Counted from the stretch's first letter, positions 26,356 to 34,671 are shown. The stretch is DNA of 64,000 bases from G965222505 sp965222505 (GCA_965222505.1 OZ244956.1:2356001-2420000), one strand, 5' to 3'. Notes: generated by a model from the letters alone, not told the origin. Translations and numbers: made by a program.

Positions 26356-27147
26356 TTATCGGCCTTCAAAGTGGGCAGGGCGGCGTTCCAAAAAGGCCGC
26401 GACGCCCTCCCTGAAGTCTGATGTGTCGCAGGCTTGTCCGAACAGGACGGCTTCGTGGTCCATCCCTTGCTGTTGGGGTTGATCCGCCGCATAGACAGCA
26501 TTGAGCGAGAGGGCGACGGCGATGGGGGCTTTGCCGAGGATGGTCTGCATCAGGGCCTGCGCGGCGGGCATCAATTCTTCGGCGGGCACCACGCGGTTGA
26601 CCAGGCCCATCTCATAGGCCCGCTGGGCGGTCACCATCTCTCCGGTCAGGATCATTTCCAGTGCCCGGCCCCGGCCCACAAGGCGGGGCAAACGTTGGGT
26701 ACCGCCATAGCCGGGTACCACCCCAAGGTTGACTTCCGGCTGCCCAAAACGGGCATTTTCGGAGGCCACCCGTAAGTGGCAGGCCATGGCCAACTCGCAA
26801 CCCCCACCAAGTGCAAAGCCATTGACGGCGGCAATGACCGGCTTGGACAGTTGTTCGAGTTGGGAAAAGACCGCCTGACCCCGTTGGGCAAAGGCGCGGC
26901 CCGTGGCCGCATCCAGGGTCGTAAACTGCTTGATGTCTGCCCCGGCGACAAAACTTTTGGGGCCAGCGCCCGTCACGATGACCCCGCGCACGGCATCGGT
27001 GGCAGCGATGTAAGCCACACACTGTGCCAGGTCGTCAATGACGGCGGTATTGAGGGCGTTGAGTTGTTTGGGCCGGTTGATGGTAAGCGTGGCTACGCCT
27101 TCGTCGCCAAGTTCAAACAGGACGGCCGAGAGGGTATCCGAAAGCAT
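26356..27147 (-). CDS. Enoyl-CoA hydratase/isomerase family protein (crotonase)
   Basis: 263 aa. Crotonase fold with the oxyanion-hole segment AGADIKQF and both catalytic-glutamate motifs: GGGCELAMACHLRVAS and GQPEVNLGVVPGYGGTQRLPRLVG. Likely hydrates 2-enoyl-CoA in beta-oxidation or a related pathway; the substrate cannot be told from sequence. No other beta-oxidation genes are nearby. It sits between the 2-TM coiled-coil gene and the CNNM gene on the same strand, so co-transcription is probable. Confidence 0.92.
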   Translation of the reverse strand: MLSDTLSAVLFELGDEGVATLTINRPKQLNALNTAVIDDLAQCVAYIAATDAVRGVIVTGAGPKSFVAGADIKQFTTLDAATGRAFAQRGQAVFSQLEQLSKPVIAAVNGFALGGGCELAMACHLRVASENARFGQPEVNLGVVPGYGGTQRLPRLVGRGRALEMILTGEMVTAQRAYEMGLVNRVVPAEELMPAAQALMQTILGKAPIAVALSLNAVYAADQPQQQGMDHEAVLFGQACDTSDFREGVAAFLERRPAHFEGR

Positions 27148-27176
27148 AGGTGTGCTGATTGGGGTTGATGTGGCCT

Positions 27177-28037
27177 CTATTCGCGTGTGCGATTGCGTGG
27201 ATTCAGGGTCTCTGAATCCAGGTCTTCCGGTGCGTAGGTATCGATGTCGTCGAGGAGATCCGTGGGCGAAGAAAAGATTTCCTCGACTTCATCAACGGCC
27301 GCCTGGGTTGCCTCGACCTCCGTCAGGAGGGTTTCGAGCTGGAAAGTGATCTCGTCCGGGTTGCGCATCGTGAGCGATTGCTCATGGATGTATTTGGCGA
27401 CGTCTTCGATGGTTTCGAGTTGGGCTTCGATAACGTCGAGGTTTTCATGCGTCTTCTTGAACTTCTGGAGTCGCTTTTCGAGTACATCCAGCCGACGTTT
27501 TTTGATGGCTTTCACCTTGGGCGGGTCATCCTCAATTTCGCGTCGGATGCTCTGGATGGACTGGACCACTTCGCGCTCACTGGTCGCGTGTGAAAACCGC
27601 TCGTAGCGTTCTTTGGCATTGAGCAGGTTGAGGTAAGATTCGAGCAGGCCGTCGAGTTTTTTGATGTGGCTGTCGAGCAGCCCTTGCGAGGCATAGCCGA
27701 CCTTTTGGTAGTTGGCCTTGATGCTGTCTTCGAGCCGCCGGAGCCGGATGTACCGTTTCTGGTTTTGCTTGGTCAGTTGCCGGAAGAGTTCCTTTTCCGA
27801 AGGTGGTTTGCTCTTTTCGGCAGCGTGCTGTGCCCGGATGGCCCGGCGGAAACGTTCTTGCCGGGGCACCATCCCCAGGTAGAGCAATTCGGCAGCCATT
27901 GCAAACAAGGGTAGGATGGTATCCAAAGGAGCCGTCCCGATGGCAAAAAACGTGGTGGCCATCGCCGTAATGAGAAACACGAGGTTCCACGGGTTCAGGA
28001 AGGCTTCCTTGGTATAGTTAATGTCTTCTTTGCTCAT
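27177..28037 (-). CDS. Two-TM membrane protein with long coiled coil, PspA-operon partner
   Basis: 286 aa, not recognised as a named family. Residues 13-31 (PWNLVFLITAMATTFFAIG) and 37-58 (TILPLFAMAAELLYLGMVP) form a helical hairpin in the membrane, followed by about 200 residues of charged helix predicted as coiled coil (KRYIRLRRLEDSIKANYQKV, RLDVLEKRLQKFKK) in the cytoplasm and an acidic tail. Given its place after pspA and a PspA-like gene, it may be the membrane partner that recruits them, but that is inference. Confidence 0.75.
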   Translation of the reverse strand: MSKEDINYTKEAFLNPWNLVFLITAMATTFFAIGTAPLDTILPLFAMAAELLYLGMVPRQERFRRAIRAQHAAEKSKPPSEKELFRQLTKQNQKRYIRLRRLEDSIKANYQKVGYASQGLLDSHIKKLDGLLESYLNLLNAKERYERFSHATSEREVVQSIQSIRREIEDDPPKVKAIKKRRLDVLEKRLQKFKKTHENLDVIEAQLETIEDVAKYIHEQSLTMRNPDEITFQLETLLTEVEATQAAVDEVEEIFSSPTDLLDDIDTYAPEDLDSETLNPRNRTRE

Positions 28038-28085
28038 GTGCCGTACATACCGTTCGGTATCGGGTGACGTGCCTGCTGGGTGGTG

Positions 28086-28598
28086 TTAGGCATCGGGGTC
28101 CTCGTCCTCTGCCTCGGGTGCGGACCTGCGACGGGCGCGGCCGATCGTCTTTTCGGCACGTGGGGTCTCCGGGATCTCGTCCTCTTCTTCATCGGGTTTC
28201 ATCCGTCCGATGGTCTTTTCCGGTCCGGCTGGTTCCGGGTCTTCGTCTTCCTCATCCGATTCATCCAGGGCGCCCATCGACAGCTTCATTTGCCGAACCA
28301 GTTCGGCGGCTTTCTGGGCACGGAGGGTGGCCTCGTCTACCTCCGGTTCCAGTTCGGGGAGGTCTTCCTGCCCTTCCAGGGCCATGTCCAGGCGGACCTC
28401 CTGTTCGATGGTTTCCTGTTCGAGTTTGCCGAGCATTTCATCGTACGTATTGGATGTACCGGCAGCATCAATGTTCTGCATGGCCTCACGCAGCTTCTGC
28501 ATACGTTGGGCCTCGTGCAACTTCCGCTTGATTTTTTTGAGGGCGCGGAGGTGCTCCTTTTCGGCTTGCTTGATGCGTTCGAACTCTTTGCGGTCCAT
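28086..28598 (-). CDS. Small PspA-like helical protein with repeated KTIGR tail motif
   Basis: 170 aa. An N-terminal charged helix (ERIKQAEKEHLRALKKIKRK). Residues 50-112 (NTYDEMLGKLEQETIEQEVR ... AAELVRQMKLSMGAL) parallel the C-terminal part of the adjacent PspA (THDEMLTRINEETAKNEARM ... AAELVKQFKLEMGML). The acidic tail carries EKTIGR twice, where PspA ends in QKTMGR. I read it as a shortened duplicate of PspA's C-terminal half. It starts 2 bases after the pspA stop, so it is tightly coupled. Confidence 0.78.
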   Translation of the reverse strand: MDRKEFERIKQAEKEHLRALKKIKRKLHEAQRMQKLREAMQNIDAAGTSNTYDEMLGKLEQETIEQEVRLDMALEGQEDLPELEPEVDEATLRAQKAAELVRQMKLSMGALDESDEEDEDPEPAGPEKTIGRMKPDEEEDEIPETPRAEKTIGRARRRSAPEAEDEDPDA

Positions 28599-28600
28599 AA

Positions 28601-29362
28601 TTAGTTCGTCCGTTGCCGGCCCATGGTTTTCTGCTGGGTGCTTGATTCACGCTCGGCCGGAAGTTCAATTTCGGGTTCGGTTTCTGGGGCTTCTTCTTCC
28701 AGCATGCCCATTTCGAGTTTGAACTGTTTCACGAGTTCGGCAGCGCGGATGTCTTCGGCATCTTCCTCGATCTGCATGGCTTCGGTATCAACCGAGTCAA
28801 GCGCCATTTCCATGCGGGCTTCGTTTTTGGCCGTCTCCTCGTTGATGCGGGTGAGCATTTCATCGTGGGTCTGGTCGACGCCCGTTACTTCAAATTGCTC
28901 CAACGTATCGGCAACCTTGGCTTGCCACTTGGCCCGTTCGTGGGCGCGGAGGGCTTCCTTGGCCTCGTTGATCTTTTTCTCACGCTCGCGCATGAATACT
29001 TTCTTGACCTGCAGCGCCTTGTCGTAGGCCGCTTCGGCGTACTTGAGCTGCTCTTTCGTCCGGCCGTAGGCTTCTTTGGTTTTTTCGAGCTGAACGGCAT
29101 AGCGCTGGGCAATGTCATCCCGCCCCGCCTGAATGCCGGCACGAATCTTTCGGGACAGTGCCTTGATTTCCAGGTCATACTTTTTGGCCTCTTTCTGAAG
29201 CAACACCACATTGGCTTTCACCGTTGCGATGTTCTCATTCATTTTCGGGATCTGATCATTGAGTTCCCGCATGTTTTGTTCGAGGATGAGGCGGGGGTCT
29301 TCAATGCTGGAGATCAAGCCTCCAAACAGAGATTTAAAGGCGCGAACAAATCGTTTCCACAT
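28601..29362 (-). CDS. pspA: PspA/IM30 (Vipp1) family membrane-remodelling protein
   Basis: Start at 29362 (MWKRFVRAFKSLFGGLISSI); a longer frame to 29449 has no family support. About 253 aa. An amphipathic helix 0 at the N terminus, then EDPRLILEQNMRELNDQI and a long helical hairpin (LLQKEAKKYDLEIKALSRKI ...), the ESCRT-III-like fold. These proteins polymerise on stressed membranes to preserve integrity. The C-terminal 40 residues add an acidic extension ending in QKTMGRQRTN. Head of a five-gene leftward block. Confidence 0.92.
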   Translation of the reverse strand: MWKRFVRAFKSLFGGLISSIEDPRLILEQNMRELNDQIPKMNENIATVKANVVLLQKEAKKYDLEIKALSRKIRAGIQAGRDDIAQRYAVQLEKTKEAYGRTKEQLKYAEAAYDKALQVKKVFMREREKKINEAKEALRAHERAKWQAKVADTLEQFEVTGVDQTHDEMLTRINEETAKNEARMEMALDSVDTEAMQIEEDAEDIRAAELVKQFKLEMGMLEEEAPETEPEIELPAERESSTQQKTMGRQRTN

Positions 29363-29490
29363 AATGTAATGCTGGTCAGTGTTGTAGGAATGGGCGCGTG
29401 GGCGCAAGAGCCTTTGGGGCAAACGCATCCGACAGTCGGGAAATCCCAAGGTGTAAAATACGAACTCCGGGGTTTAAATACGGACTTCGC

Positions 29491-29517
29491 GTGATAAGTT
29501 CTTTAATATAGCGTCAA
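29491..29517 (-). promoter_or_regulatory. Candidate promoter of the pspA block
   Basis: Read leftward: TTGAC (29517-29513), 16 nt, TATCAC (29496-29491), about 130 bases before the pspA ATG. Only a weak sequence match; no experimental or comparative support. Confidence 0.25.
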
Positions 29518-29535
29518 CACGCCGTCGGCAAGCGG

Positions 29536-30876
29536 TTACTTTTGCTTCCAACCCCGGACGGTGTACCGGTCCATCAGTAGCGGTCTCGGGGTGGGCGGGT
29601 CATCCGAGAAGGAAAATGCGGCCAGAACGGCCTGTTCAAAATCCGGCAGGGCCTCCACCTTTCGGGTATGCAGACGGGCTAAAGGTTCACCGGGTTGCAC
29701 CGCGTCTCCGGGTTTTTTCAAAAGGGTTATGCCTGCCGTTGGGTCCACGACCTCTTCCTTGCGCGTCCGGCCCGCCCCCATGCGGGTTGCCACCTGGCCA
29801 ATGGCACGGGCATCCAGTGTTGCAACATAGGGTGCAACCTCCTGCGGGGCTGTCACTTCACCCACCGGCGCTGCGCCTTCCCGAAGTTCCGGTTGATCAA
29901 GCACCGAGGGGTCTCCGCCTTGCCGCTCCACCATCTCTGCGAAAAGGTCAAAAGCGGCCCCGGACTGGAGCACGGTTTTGGCCCGTACGAACCCGGCCGC
30001 CGGCGAGGCTTCAACCCCACCCAAATGGAGCATTTCGCCCGCCAACTGACAGGTGAGGGGCGTTACCTGGGGAATGGACGCTCCCTGAAGACAGCGAATG
30101 GCCTCGGCCGTCTCGGGCCAGTTCCCCACCCCATAGCCCAGTGGGGCATCCATATCGGTCAGCCACACAACGGTCGGTTTGCCGAAGGCTTCGGCAATGC
30201 GTACCAGGGTTTCGGCGAGGGTACGGGCTTCGGCTTCGGTCTGCATAAATGCCCCTCGGCCACACTTGACATCCAGGACGAGGGCATCAATACCTTCGGC
30301 CAGTTTTTTACTCATGATGGAGGCCGAGATCAGCGGGATGCTCTCCACGGTGCCGGTCACGTCACGCAAGGCATACAGTTTCCGATCCGCCGGTGCAATG
30401 GATGCCGTCTGGCCGATCATGACGAGGCCGAGGTCATCGAGTTGTGTGCGGTAGGTCTCAAGGTCCAGATTGGTCCGGAGTCCGGGAATGGCTTCCAACT
30501 TGTCGAGGGTGCCTCCGCTGTGGCCCAGGCTGCGCCCGGAGATCATGGGTACGGGTACCCCACAGGCCGCGACGAGCGGGGCAAGAACGAGCGAAATTTT
30601 ATCGCCAACCCCGCCCGTCGAATGTTTATCAACCTTACGGCCTGCAATATCGGAGAGGTCGAGTACGGTGCCGGAGTGCAGCATGGCCCGCGTCAGCGCC
30701 GCTGACTCCTCGGCATTCATGCCGTTCAGGTACACGGCCATGAGGAATGCGCTCATCTGATAATCGGGCACAGTCCCGGCCGTGTAGGCTTGGATTAACG
30801 CATCAATGGTCCGGGCTGAAAGTGCATGCCCGTCCCGTTTAGTCAGAATACAATCGACAGGATTAAAGGCCGCCAT
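29536..30876 (-). CDS. deoA: Thymidine/pyrimidine-nucleoside phosphorylase
   Basis: 446 aa. Cleaves thymidine (and possibly uridine) with phosphate to base plus deoxyribose-1-phosphate in nucleoside salvage. Signatures: KRDGHALSARTIDALIQAY, DKHSTGGVGDKISLVLAPL (phosphate and substrate loop), SGRSLGHSGGTLDKLEAIPG and SIMSKKLAEG with VLDVKCGRGAFM. The C-terminal domain is complete. Sequence alone does not separate thymidine-specific from broad pyrimidine activity, so the symbol is the family default. Next on the strand upstream is rpmE, from which it is separated by a terminator. Confidence 0.93.
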   Translation of the reverse strand: MAAFNPVDCILTKRDGHALSARTIDALIQAYTAGTVPDYQMSAFLMAVYLNGMNAEESAALTRAMLHSGTVLDLSDIAGRKVDKHSTGGVGDKISLVLAPLVAACGVPVPMISGRSLGHSGGTLDKLEAIPGLRTNLDLETYRTQLDDLGLVMIGQTASIAPADRKLYALRDVTGTVESIPLISASIMSKKLAEGIDALVLDVKCGRGAFMQTEAEARTLAETLVRIAEAFGKPTVVWLTDMDAPLGYGVGNWPETAEAIRCLQGASIPQVTPLTCQLAGEMLHLGGVEASPAAGFVRAKTVLQSGAAFDLFAEMVERQGGDPSVLDQPELREGAAPVGEVTAPQEVAPYVATLDARAIGQVATRMGAGRTRKEEVVDPTAGITLLKKPGDAVQPGEPLARLHTRKVEALPDFEQAVLAAFSFSDDPPTPRPLLMDRYTVRGWKQK

Positions 30877-30894
30877 AGGATGCTCTGCCTAACG

Positions 30895-30924
30895 AAAAAA
30901 GGGCCGCCGAATGGGCGTCCCTTT
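30895..30924 (-). terminator. Intrinsic terminator of rpmE
   Basis: Leftward: GGGACGCC-CATTC-GGCGGCCC followed by TTTTTT. It lies 22 bases after the rpmE stop and just before deoA. Confidence 0.8.
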
Positions 30925-30946
30925 CTCGAAAATCGCACCGGGTCGG

Positions 30947-31156
30947 CTACTGCTTTTTGCCGTAGCGACGCCGGAATTTCTCAACACGGCCGGCCGTATC
31001 TACGTATTGGCGCTTGCCGGTGTAAAACGGATGGTTGGTCCGGTCCACATCAGAGACGTAGCTTTCAAGGTCCATCGTAGACCGCATGTCATAGCTCGAA
31101 CCGTCGGCCAGCGTGACCTTGATCGTATTATACTTAGGATGGATGCCCTTCTTCAT
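30947..31156 (-). CDS. rpmE2: 50S ribosomal protein L31, type B (zinc-free)
   Basis: 69 aa from the ATG at 31156 (MKKGIHPKYNTIKVTLADGS). Typical L31 features: HPKY at the start, then SYVSDVDRTNHPFYTGKRQYVDTAGRVEKFRRRYGKK. The CxxC zinc pairs of type A are absent, as in type B. It has its own promoter and terminator. Extending the frame to 31225 adds residues unlike any L31. Confidence 0.96.
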   Translation of the reverse strand: MKKGIHPKYNTIKVTLADGSSYDMRSTMDLESYVSDVDRTNHPFYTGKRQYVDTAGRVEKFRRRYGKKQ

Positions 31157-31194
31157 GGCGTAATCCGATTGGTTTGCTTGGTTGAAACAGCCTT

Positions 31195-31227
31195 TTAAAA
31201 TAGAACGACGTGTATGCAATTGCAAAA
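31195..31227 (-). promoter_or_regulatory. Bacteroidota-style promoter of rpmE
   Basis: Leftward TTTTG (31227-31223), 20-nt spacer, TATTTTAA (31202-31195), close to the -33 TTTG / -7 TAnnTTTG pattern. About 40 bases before the ATG. Confidence 0.5.
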
Positions 31228-31245
31228 TAAATGCAGGCTGATCAA

Positions 31246-31614
31246 TTATTTTGATGAAGACTTAATACTTGAACGGGGCTTGTCAGACTCGGCGAGGTGC
31301 TTCATGGCATACTGGGCCTTGACGTCTGCGGGGGTATGGGGATCTTCCATGCCGAAATTGGGTGGTGGTTTTTTGCCGTGGTAGACGGTACAGGTTCGGC
31401 TTTCATACATTTTTATCTGAACAACGCCGAGCCAGCTTGTGAGGCTGGTTTTTTTGCGAAACGAGCCGAGCCCAGGAAACAAGCCGATGCGCCGCCATTT
31501 GATGCGGGTCGGAGACCAGATTTCGAGGTGTATGGCCTCTGGTTTGAGGGAGAAGCGTGTGGCAATGGTGGTCCATTCATGCGCCCGAATTCGATATTCA
31601 GCCTTCCGTCGCAT
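31246..31614 (-). CDS. Hypothetical small protein (uncertain)
   Basis: 122 codons from ATG, basic, not recognised. The second half (KMYESRTCTVYHGKKPPPNF ... AMKHLAESDKPRSSIKSSSK) looks like ordinary protein, but the first half does not resemble a domain. A terminator-like hairpin for the opposite strand lies inside it at 31431-31456, which argues against a real long gene. A start further in, at MYESRTC, would give a ~54-aa protein. Keep as tentative. Confidence 0.3.
   Translation of the reverse strand: MRRKAEYRIRAHEWTTIATRFSLKPEAIHLEIWSPTRIKWRRIGLFPGLGSFRKKTSLTSWLGVVQIKMYESRTCTVYHGKKPPPNFGMEDPHTPADVKAQYAMKHLAESDKPRSSIKSSSK
31431..31456 (+). terminator. Terminator-like hairpin, + strand
   Basis: CCAGC-TTGTGAG-GCTGG followed by seven or more T. 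No + strand gene is visible upstream; either chance or the end of an unannotated small RNA. Confidence 0.35.
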
Positions 31615-31704
31615 AAAAAATTAGTCACGTTATTTGAGATGAACTGCGGCAGGGACAGAACCGTTTGCTACCTGATGGATGGCTTCAGGTTCCCTTGTTA
31701 CAAC

Positions 31705-32673
31705 CTATTCGATTCCTGGTTCGAGGGTCCGCTTTAACAGGCCCTGTCTGCGAAAATAAATCATGGTCGTGTCCAGTGTGCCGTGGCGCATGCGTTGTTT
31801 CACTTCCTCAATCGGCATGCCGTCATTGAGCCAGATGAGCGGAGCCGTATGCGTCAGGCTATGTGGGGTAATACCGGGGCGTTTGAGTTCGGCAGATGTC
31901 AGGTGATGGTTAATCCGGCTTCGCACAGACCGGGTGTTGAGGCGCTCTCCCTCGGAGCGATGCCCATGGGACACAAACAGGGCATCCGTTGGGCGGATCC
32001 GGCCCCGGACATCCAGGTACAGCCGGATTTTATCCATCACGGGCGGATCAATCGGCACTTGCTGATCCTTCACCGTATGGCCCTTGCCCTGGACCCGCAG
32101 ATGCCAGCCCAGGAGGGTTTGCTCCAGGTCCTCTACATCGGCACGGACGATCTCAATCTCACTCAGCCCTGCATAGAGCATGGTGTACATGATCGCAACG
32201 TCTCGCTTGCCAATCTCGCCGGAGGCATCTACGGATTCAAACAGCTTGGCGATGGCGTCTTCAGTCAACACCTTGCGGGAGTGAGAGCTAGGGCGGCGGT
32301 TGCCCTTGACGGCCTTGGCAGGGTTTTCAGTCAACAGCCCGATATCCATCAGGTACTGGCAAAACCGGCGCAGGGCTGTCAGGTAGGTGGATACGGATAC
32401 CTGGTGTAAACCCCTGACTTCCATCAGGTATTTTTTGTAGGCTTCTACGTCCTTCGTCCGAAACAGAAACCGCCCGCGCTGCATGGGAAACCACCGCTTA
32501 AACTCATTCAGCGCACGCTGATAAGTACCGATGGTTTCCCGGCTCTTCTGGGCCAGGTATTCAGTCAAAAAGGCATCAATCCGTGCATGCAACTCCCCAA
32601 GCGTGAACTTGAGCGGCGGCCCAGGATCCTGCCGTTCAGTTGATGTAGACGGTGGTGAAACCTGCTTCGCCAT
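31705..32673 (-). CDS. XerC/D-like tyrosine recombinase with substituted catalytic arginines
   Basis: Start at 32673 (MAKQVSPPSTSTERQDPGPP). 322 aa: a SAM-like core-binding domain (28-115: ARIDAFLTEYLAQKSRETIG ... STYLTALRRFCQYL) and a catalytic domain. Expected residues: Arg I is Ser171 (YAGLSEIEIVR, where active enzymes have GLRxSEL), Lys197 is present (GKGHTVK), His271 is present but Arg II is Thr274 (HSLTHT for HxLRHT), His297 is present (MRHGTL) and Tyr306 is present (TTMIYF). With both arginines gone, strand transfer is doubtful; it may bind DNA only. No phage genes adjoin it. Confidence 0.85.
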   Translation of the reverse strand: MAKQVSPPSTSTERQDPGPPLKFTLGELHARIDAFLTEYLAQKSRETIGTYQRALNEFKRWFPMQRGRFLFRTKDVEAYKKYLMEVRGLHQVSVSTYLTALRRFCQYLMDIGLLTENPAKAVKGNRRPSSHSRKVLTEDAIAKLFESVDASGEIGKRDVAIMYTMLYAGLSEIEIVRADVEDLEQTLLGWHLRVQGKGHTVKDQQVPIDPPVMDKIRLYLDVRGRIRPTDALFVSHGHRSEGERLNTRSVRSRINHHLTSAELKRPGITPHSLTHTAPLIWLNDGMPIEEVKQRMRHGTLDTTMIYFRRQGLLKRTLEPGIE

Positions 32674-32796
32674 GGCTGCACAGAGGGATGGTGCGGTGAG
32701 ACAACCGATGAACGGTATCGTTCGCTTCCTCAATAACGGAAAAAAAACGTCGCCACGCAAGATGTGCGTGCCAGACCTGAACCGTACTGCCAGAAT

Positions 32797-32910
32797 GTAT
32801 TGCGTGATGCGTGAACCTGGCCCCTAAAGTCTTACCTGGTCGCGTACCTCATCTATATCCGAGTATTCGGCCAGCAACGACTGCGCCGCAATCACGCATC
32901 ACGTTACAAC
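32797..32910. repeat. Heptad-arm intergenic element, copy C
   Basis: Left arm GTATTGCGTGATGCGTGAAC (32797-32816), right arm AATCACGCATCACGTTACAA (32890 on), core CCGAGTATTCGG at 32859-32870, identical to copy B's. The right arm contains the stop codon of the E2 gene (32904-32906). Confidence 0.75.
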
Positions 32911-34592
32911 ACCTCGTCCGGGTCGACGGCTTCCAGGCTCTTCACCACAGCCTGCAGGAAGGACGACCCTATCGCACCGTCAATGATCCGGTGGTCGTAC
33001 GTTAACGACAGGTACATCATGTGCCGGATGGCAATCACATCCCCAAGAACCGGGTCTTCAACCACAACGGGGCGCTTCTTAATGGCCCCGACGGCCAGAA
33101 TCCCGACCTGCGGCTGGTTGATGATCGGCGTACCAATCAGTGAACCCAAAGAGCCGATGTTGGTCACGGTAAACGTCCCACCGGAAAGTTCATCCGGCTG
33201 AAGTTGTTTACTCCGGGCCCGATTGGCAAGATCGGAGGCCGCATGGGCCAGGCCGACCAGGTTTTTCGACCCGGCATTTCGGATGACCGGTACCACCAGT
33301 CCACGTTGCCCAATCGCTACGGCAATCCCGATGTGATAGTCCTTTTTAACCAGGATGCGCTTCTCCTCCACAGAGGAATTGAGCAGCGGATGATCCCGCA
33401 AGGCTTCAACGGCAGCCTGTACGAAAAACGGTGTAAAGGTCAGCTTGACGCCTTCACGGTCGAGAAATGCGGTTTTGTTGCGCTCGCGCATCCGGACCAG
33501 ATGGGTGACATCGGCCTCGGCAAAAGAGGTCACATGGGCAGACGTAGCCAAAGACCGGGTCATGTGATCGGCTATGATCTGCCGCATCCGGTCCATCTCT
33601 ATAATTTCGACGCGGCCGGAAGCCGCCGTAACCGGGGCCGCCGGTGGGCGCACAGGTACCACGGGGGTCGGTGTAGCTTTACGGTTTTTGAGATAGGCCA
33701 GTACGTCTTTTTTGGTCACCCGGCCTTCGTTTCCTGAACCGGCAATGGCTTCCAGTTCTTCCAGGGCCATGCCCTCTTTTTCGGCAATCGAACGAACCAA
33801 TGGGGAATAGAATTGCCCACTGGTACCCCGGCGCGGAATCGGGCCAGCCGCTACGGCTGGCGGCGCTTCTTGCATCATGGCCCCGTCACCGGTGGGTCCG
33901 GTTGCAGGCTCAGGCGCAATGACCGGCGGAGCAGCCATCGCAGGCGCGGGGGGTTGTGCAGCCGGGGCCGGGACCACGGCGGCAGCTTCCGTTGTAATCC
34001 GGGCCAGGATGGTACCCACTTCCACCGTGTCACCTTCGGGCACCAGAATCTCGGCCAATACGCCAGCCGCTGGAGACGGTATCTCCGAGTCAACCTTGTC
34101 CGTGCCGATCTCCAGCAGCGTCTCATCCAATTCGATGGCATCGCCCGGCTGTTTGTGCCACGTCAACACCGTGCCTTCCATCACGCTCTCGCCCATCTTG
34201 GGCATCACAACATCAACGGCTGCACCGGACGCAGCCGCCGGAGCCGGGGCTTCAGGTACTGGAAGCGCTTCGGGTTCCGGTACAACAACCGGGGGTTCTG
34301 GCGCGGTTGCTACAGGGGTAACAGGTTCGGGTACAGGTGCCCCTTCCGTTACCTCGGTTTGGATGCGGGCAATGATGGTGCCCACTTCCACGGTTTCGCC
34401 TTCGGGCACCAGGATCTCGGCCAAAACACCAGCGGCTGGAGACGGGATCTCCGAGTCAACCTTGTCCGTGCCGATTTCCAGCAGCGTCTCATCCAATTCG
34501 ATGGCATCGCCCGGCTGTTTGTGCCACGTCAACACCGTGCCTTCCATCACGCTCTCGCCCATCTTGGGCATCACAACGTCTATCTGTGCCAT
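32904..34592 (-). CDS. 2-oxoacid dehydrogenase E2 with two lipoyl domains
   Basis: Start at 34592 (MAQIDVVMPKMGES); an ATG at 34604 adds four residues. About 562 aa: two lipoyl domains, each with EIGTDKVDSE (lipoylated Lys), separated by Ala/Pro-rich linkers; a peripheral subunit-binding domain (FYSPLVRSIAEKEGMALEEL ... RVTKKDVLAYL); and a CAT-like acyltransferase domain ending with the catalytic His motif YDHRIIDGA. It transfers acyl groups to CoA in a pyruvate, 2-oxoglutarate or branched-chain complex; which one cannot be decided here. E3 is encoded at 6107-7528. The two lipoyl coding segments are almost identical in DNA. Confidence 0.93.
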   Translation of the reverse strand: MAQIDVVMPKMGESVMEGTVLTWHKQPGDAIELDETLLEIGTDKVDSEIPSPAAGVLAEILVPEGETVEVGTIIARIQTEVTEGAPVPEPVTPVATAPEPPVVVPEPEALPVPEAPAPAAASGAAVDVVMPKMGESVMEGTVLTWHKQPGDAIELDETLLEIGTDKVDSEIPSPAAGVLAEILVPEGDTVEVGTILARITTEAAAVVPAPAAQPPAPAMAAPPVIAPEPATGPTGDGAMMQEAPPAVAAGPIPRRGTSGQFYSPLVRSIAEKEGMALEELEAIAGSGNEGRVTKKDVLAYLKNRKATPTPVVPVRPPAAPVTAASGRVEIIEMDRMRQIIADHMTRSLATSAHVTSFAEADVTHLVRMRERNKTAFLDREGVKLTFTPFFVQAAVEALRDHPLLNSSVEEKRILVKKDYHIGIAVAIGQRGLVVPVIRNAGSKNLVGLAHAASDLANRARSKQLQPDELSGGTFTVTNIGSLGSLIGTPIINQPQVGILAVGAIKKRPVVVEDPVLGDVIAIRHMMYLSLTYDHRIIDGAIGSSFLQAVVKSLEAVDPDEVL

Positions 34593-34671
34593 ATCTATAT
34601 ACATTTATCGCAAGTTGCACGCGATCCGAATGAATTCACAACTTGAATTACGTTTTGGTATTTCTGCTTAT

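Noticed and set aside
31705..32673. Prophage or integrative element marked by the tyrosine recombinase
   Set aside because: No phage or mobilisation genes, no tRNA target and no flanking direct repeats seen; neighbours are rpmE and E2 housekeeping genes.
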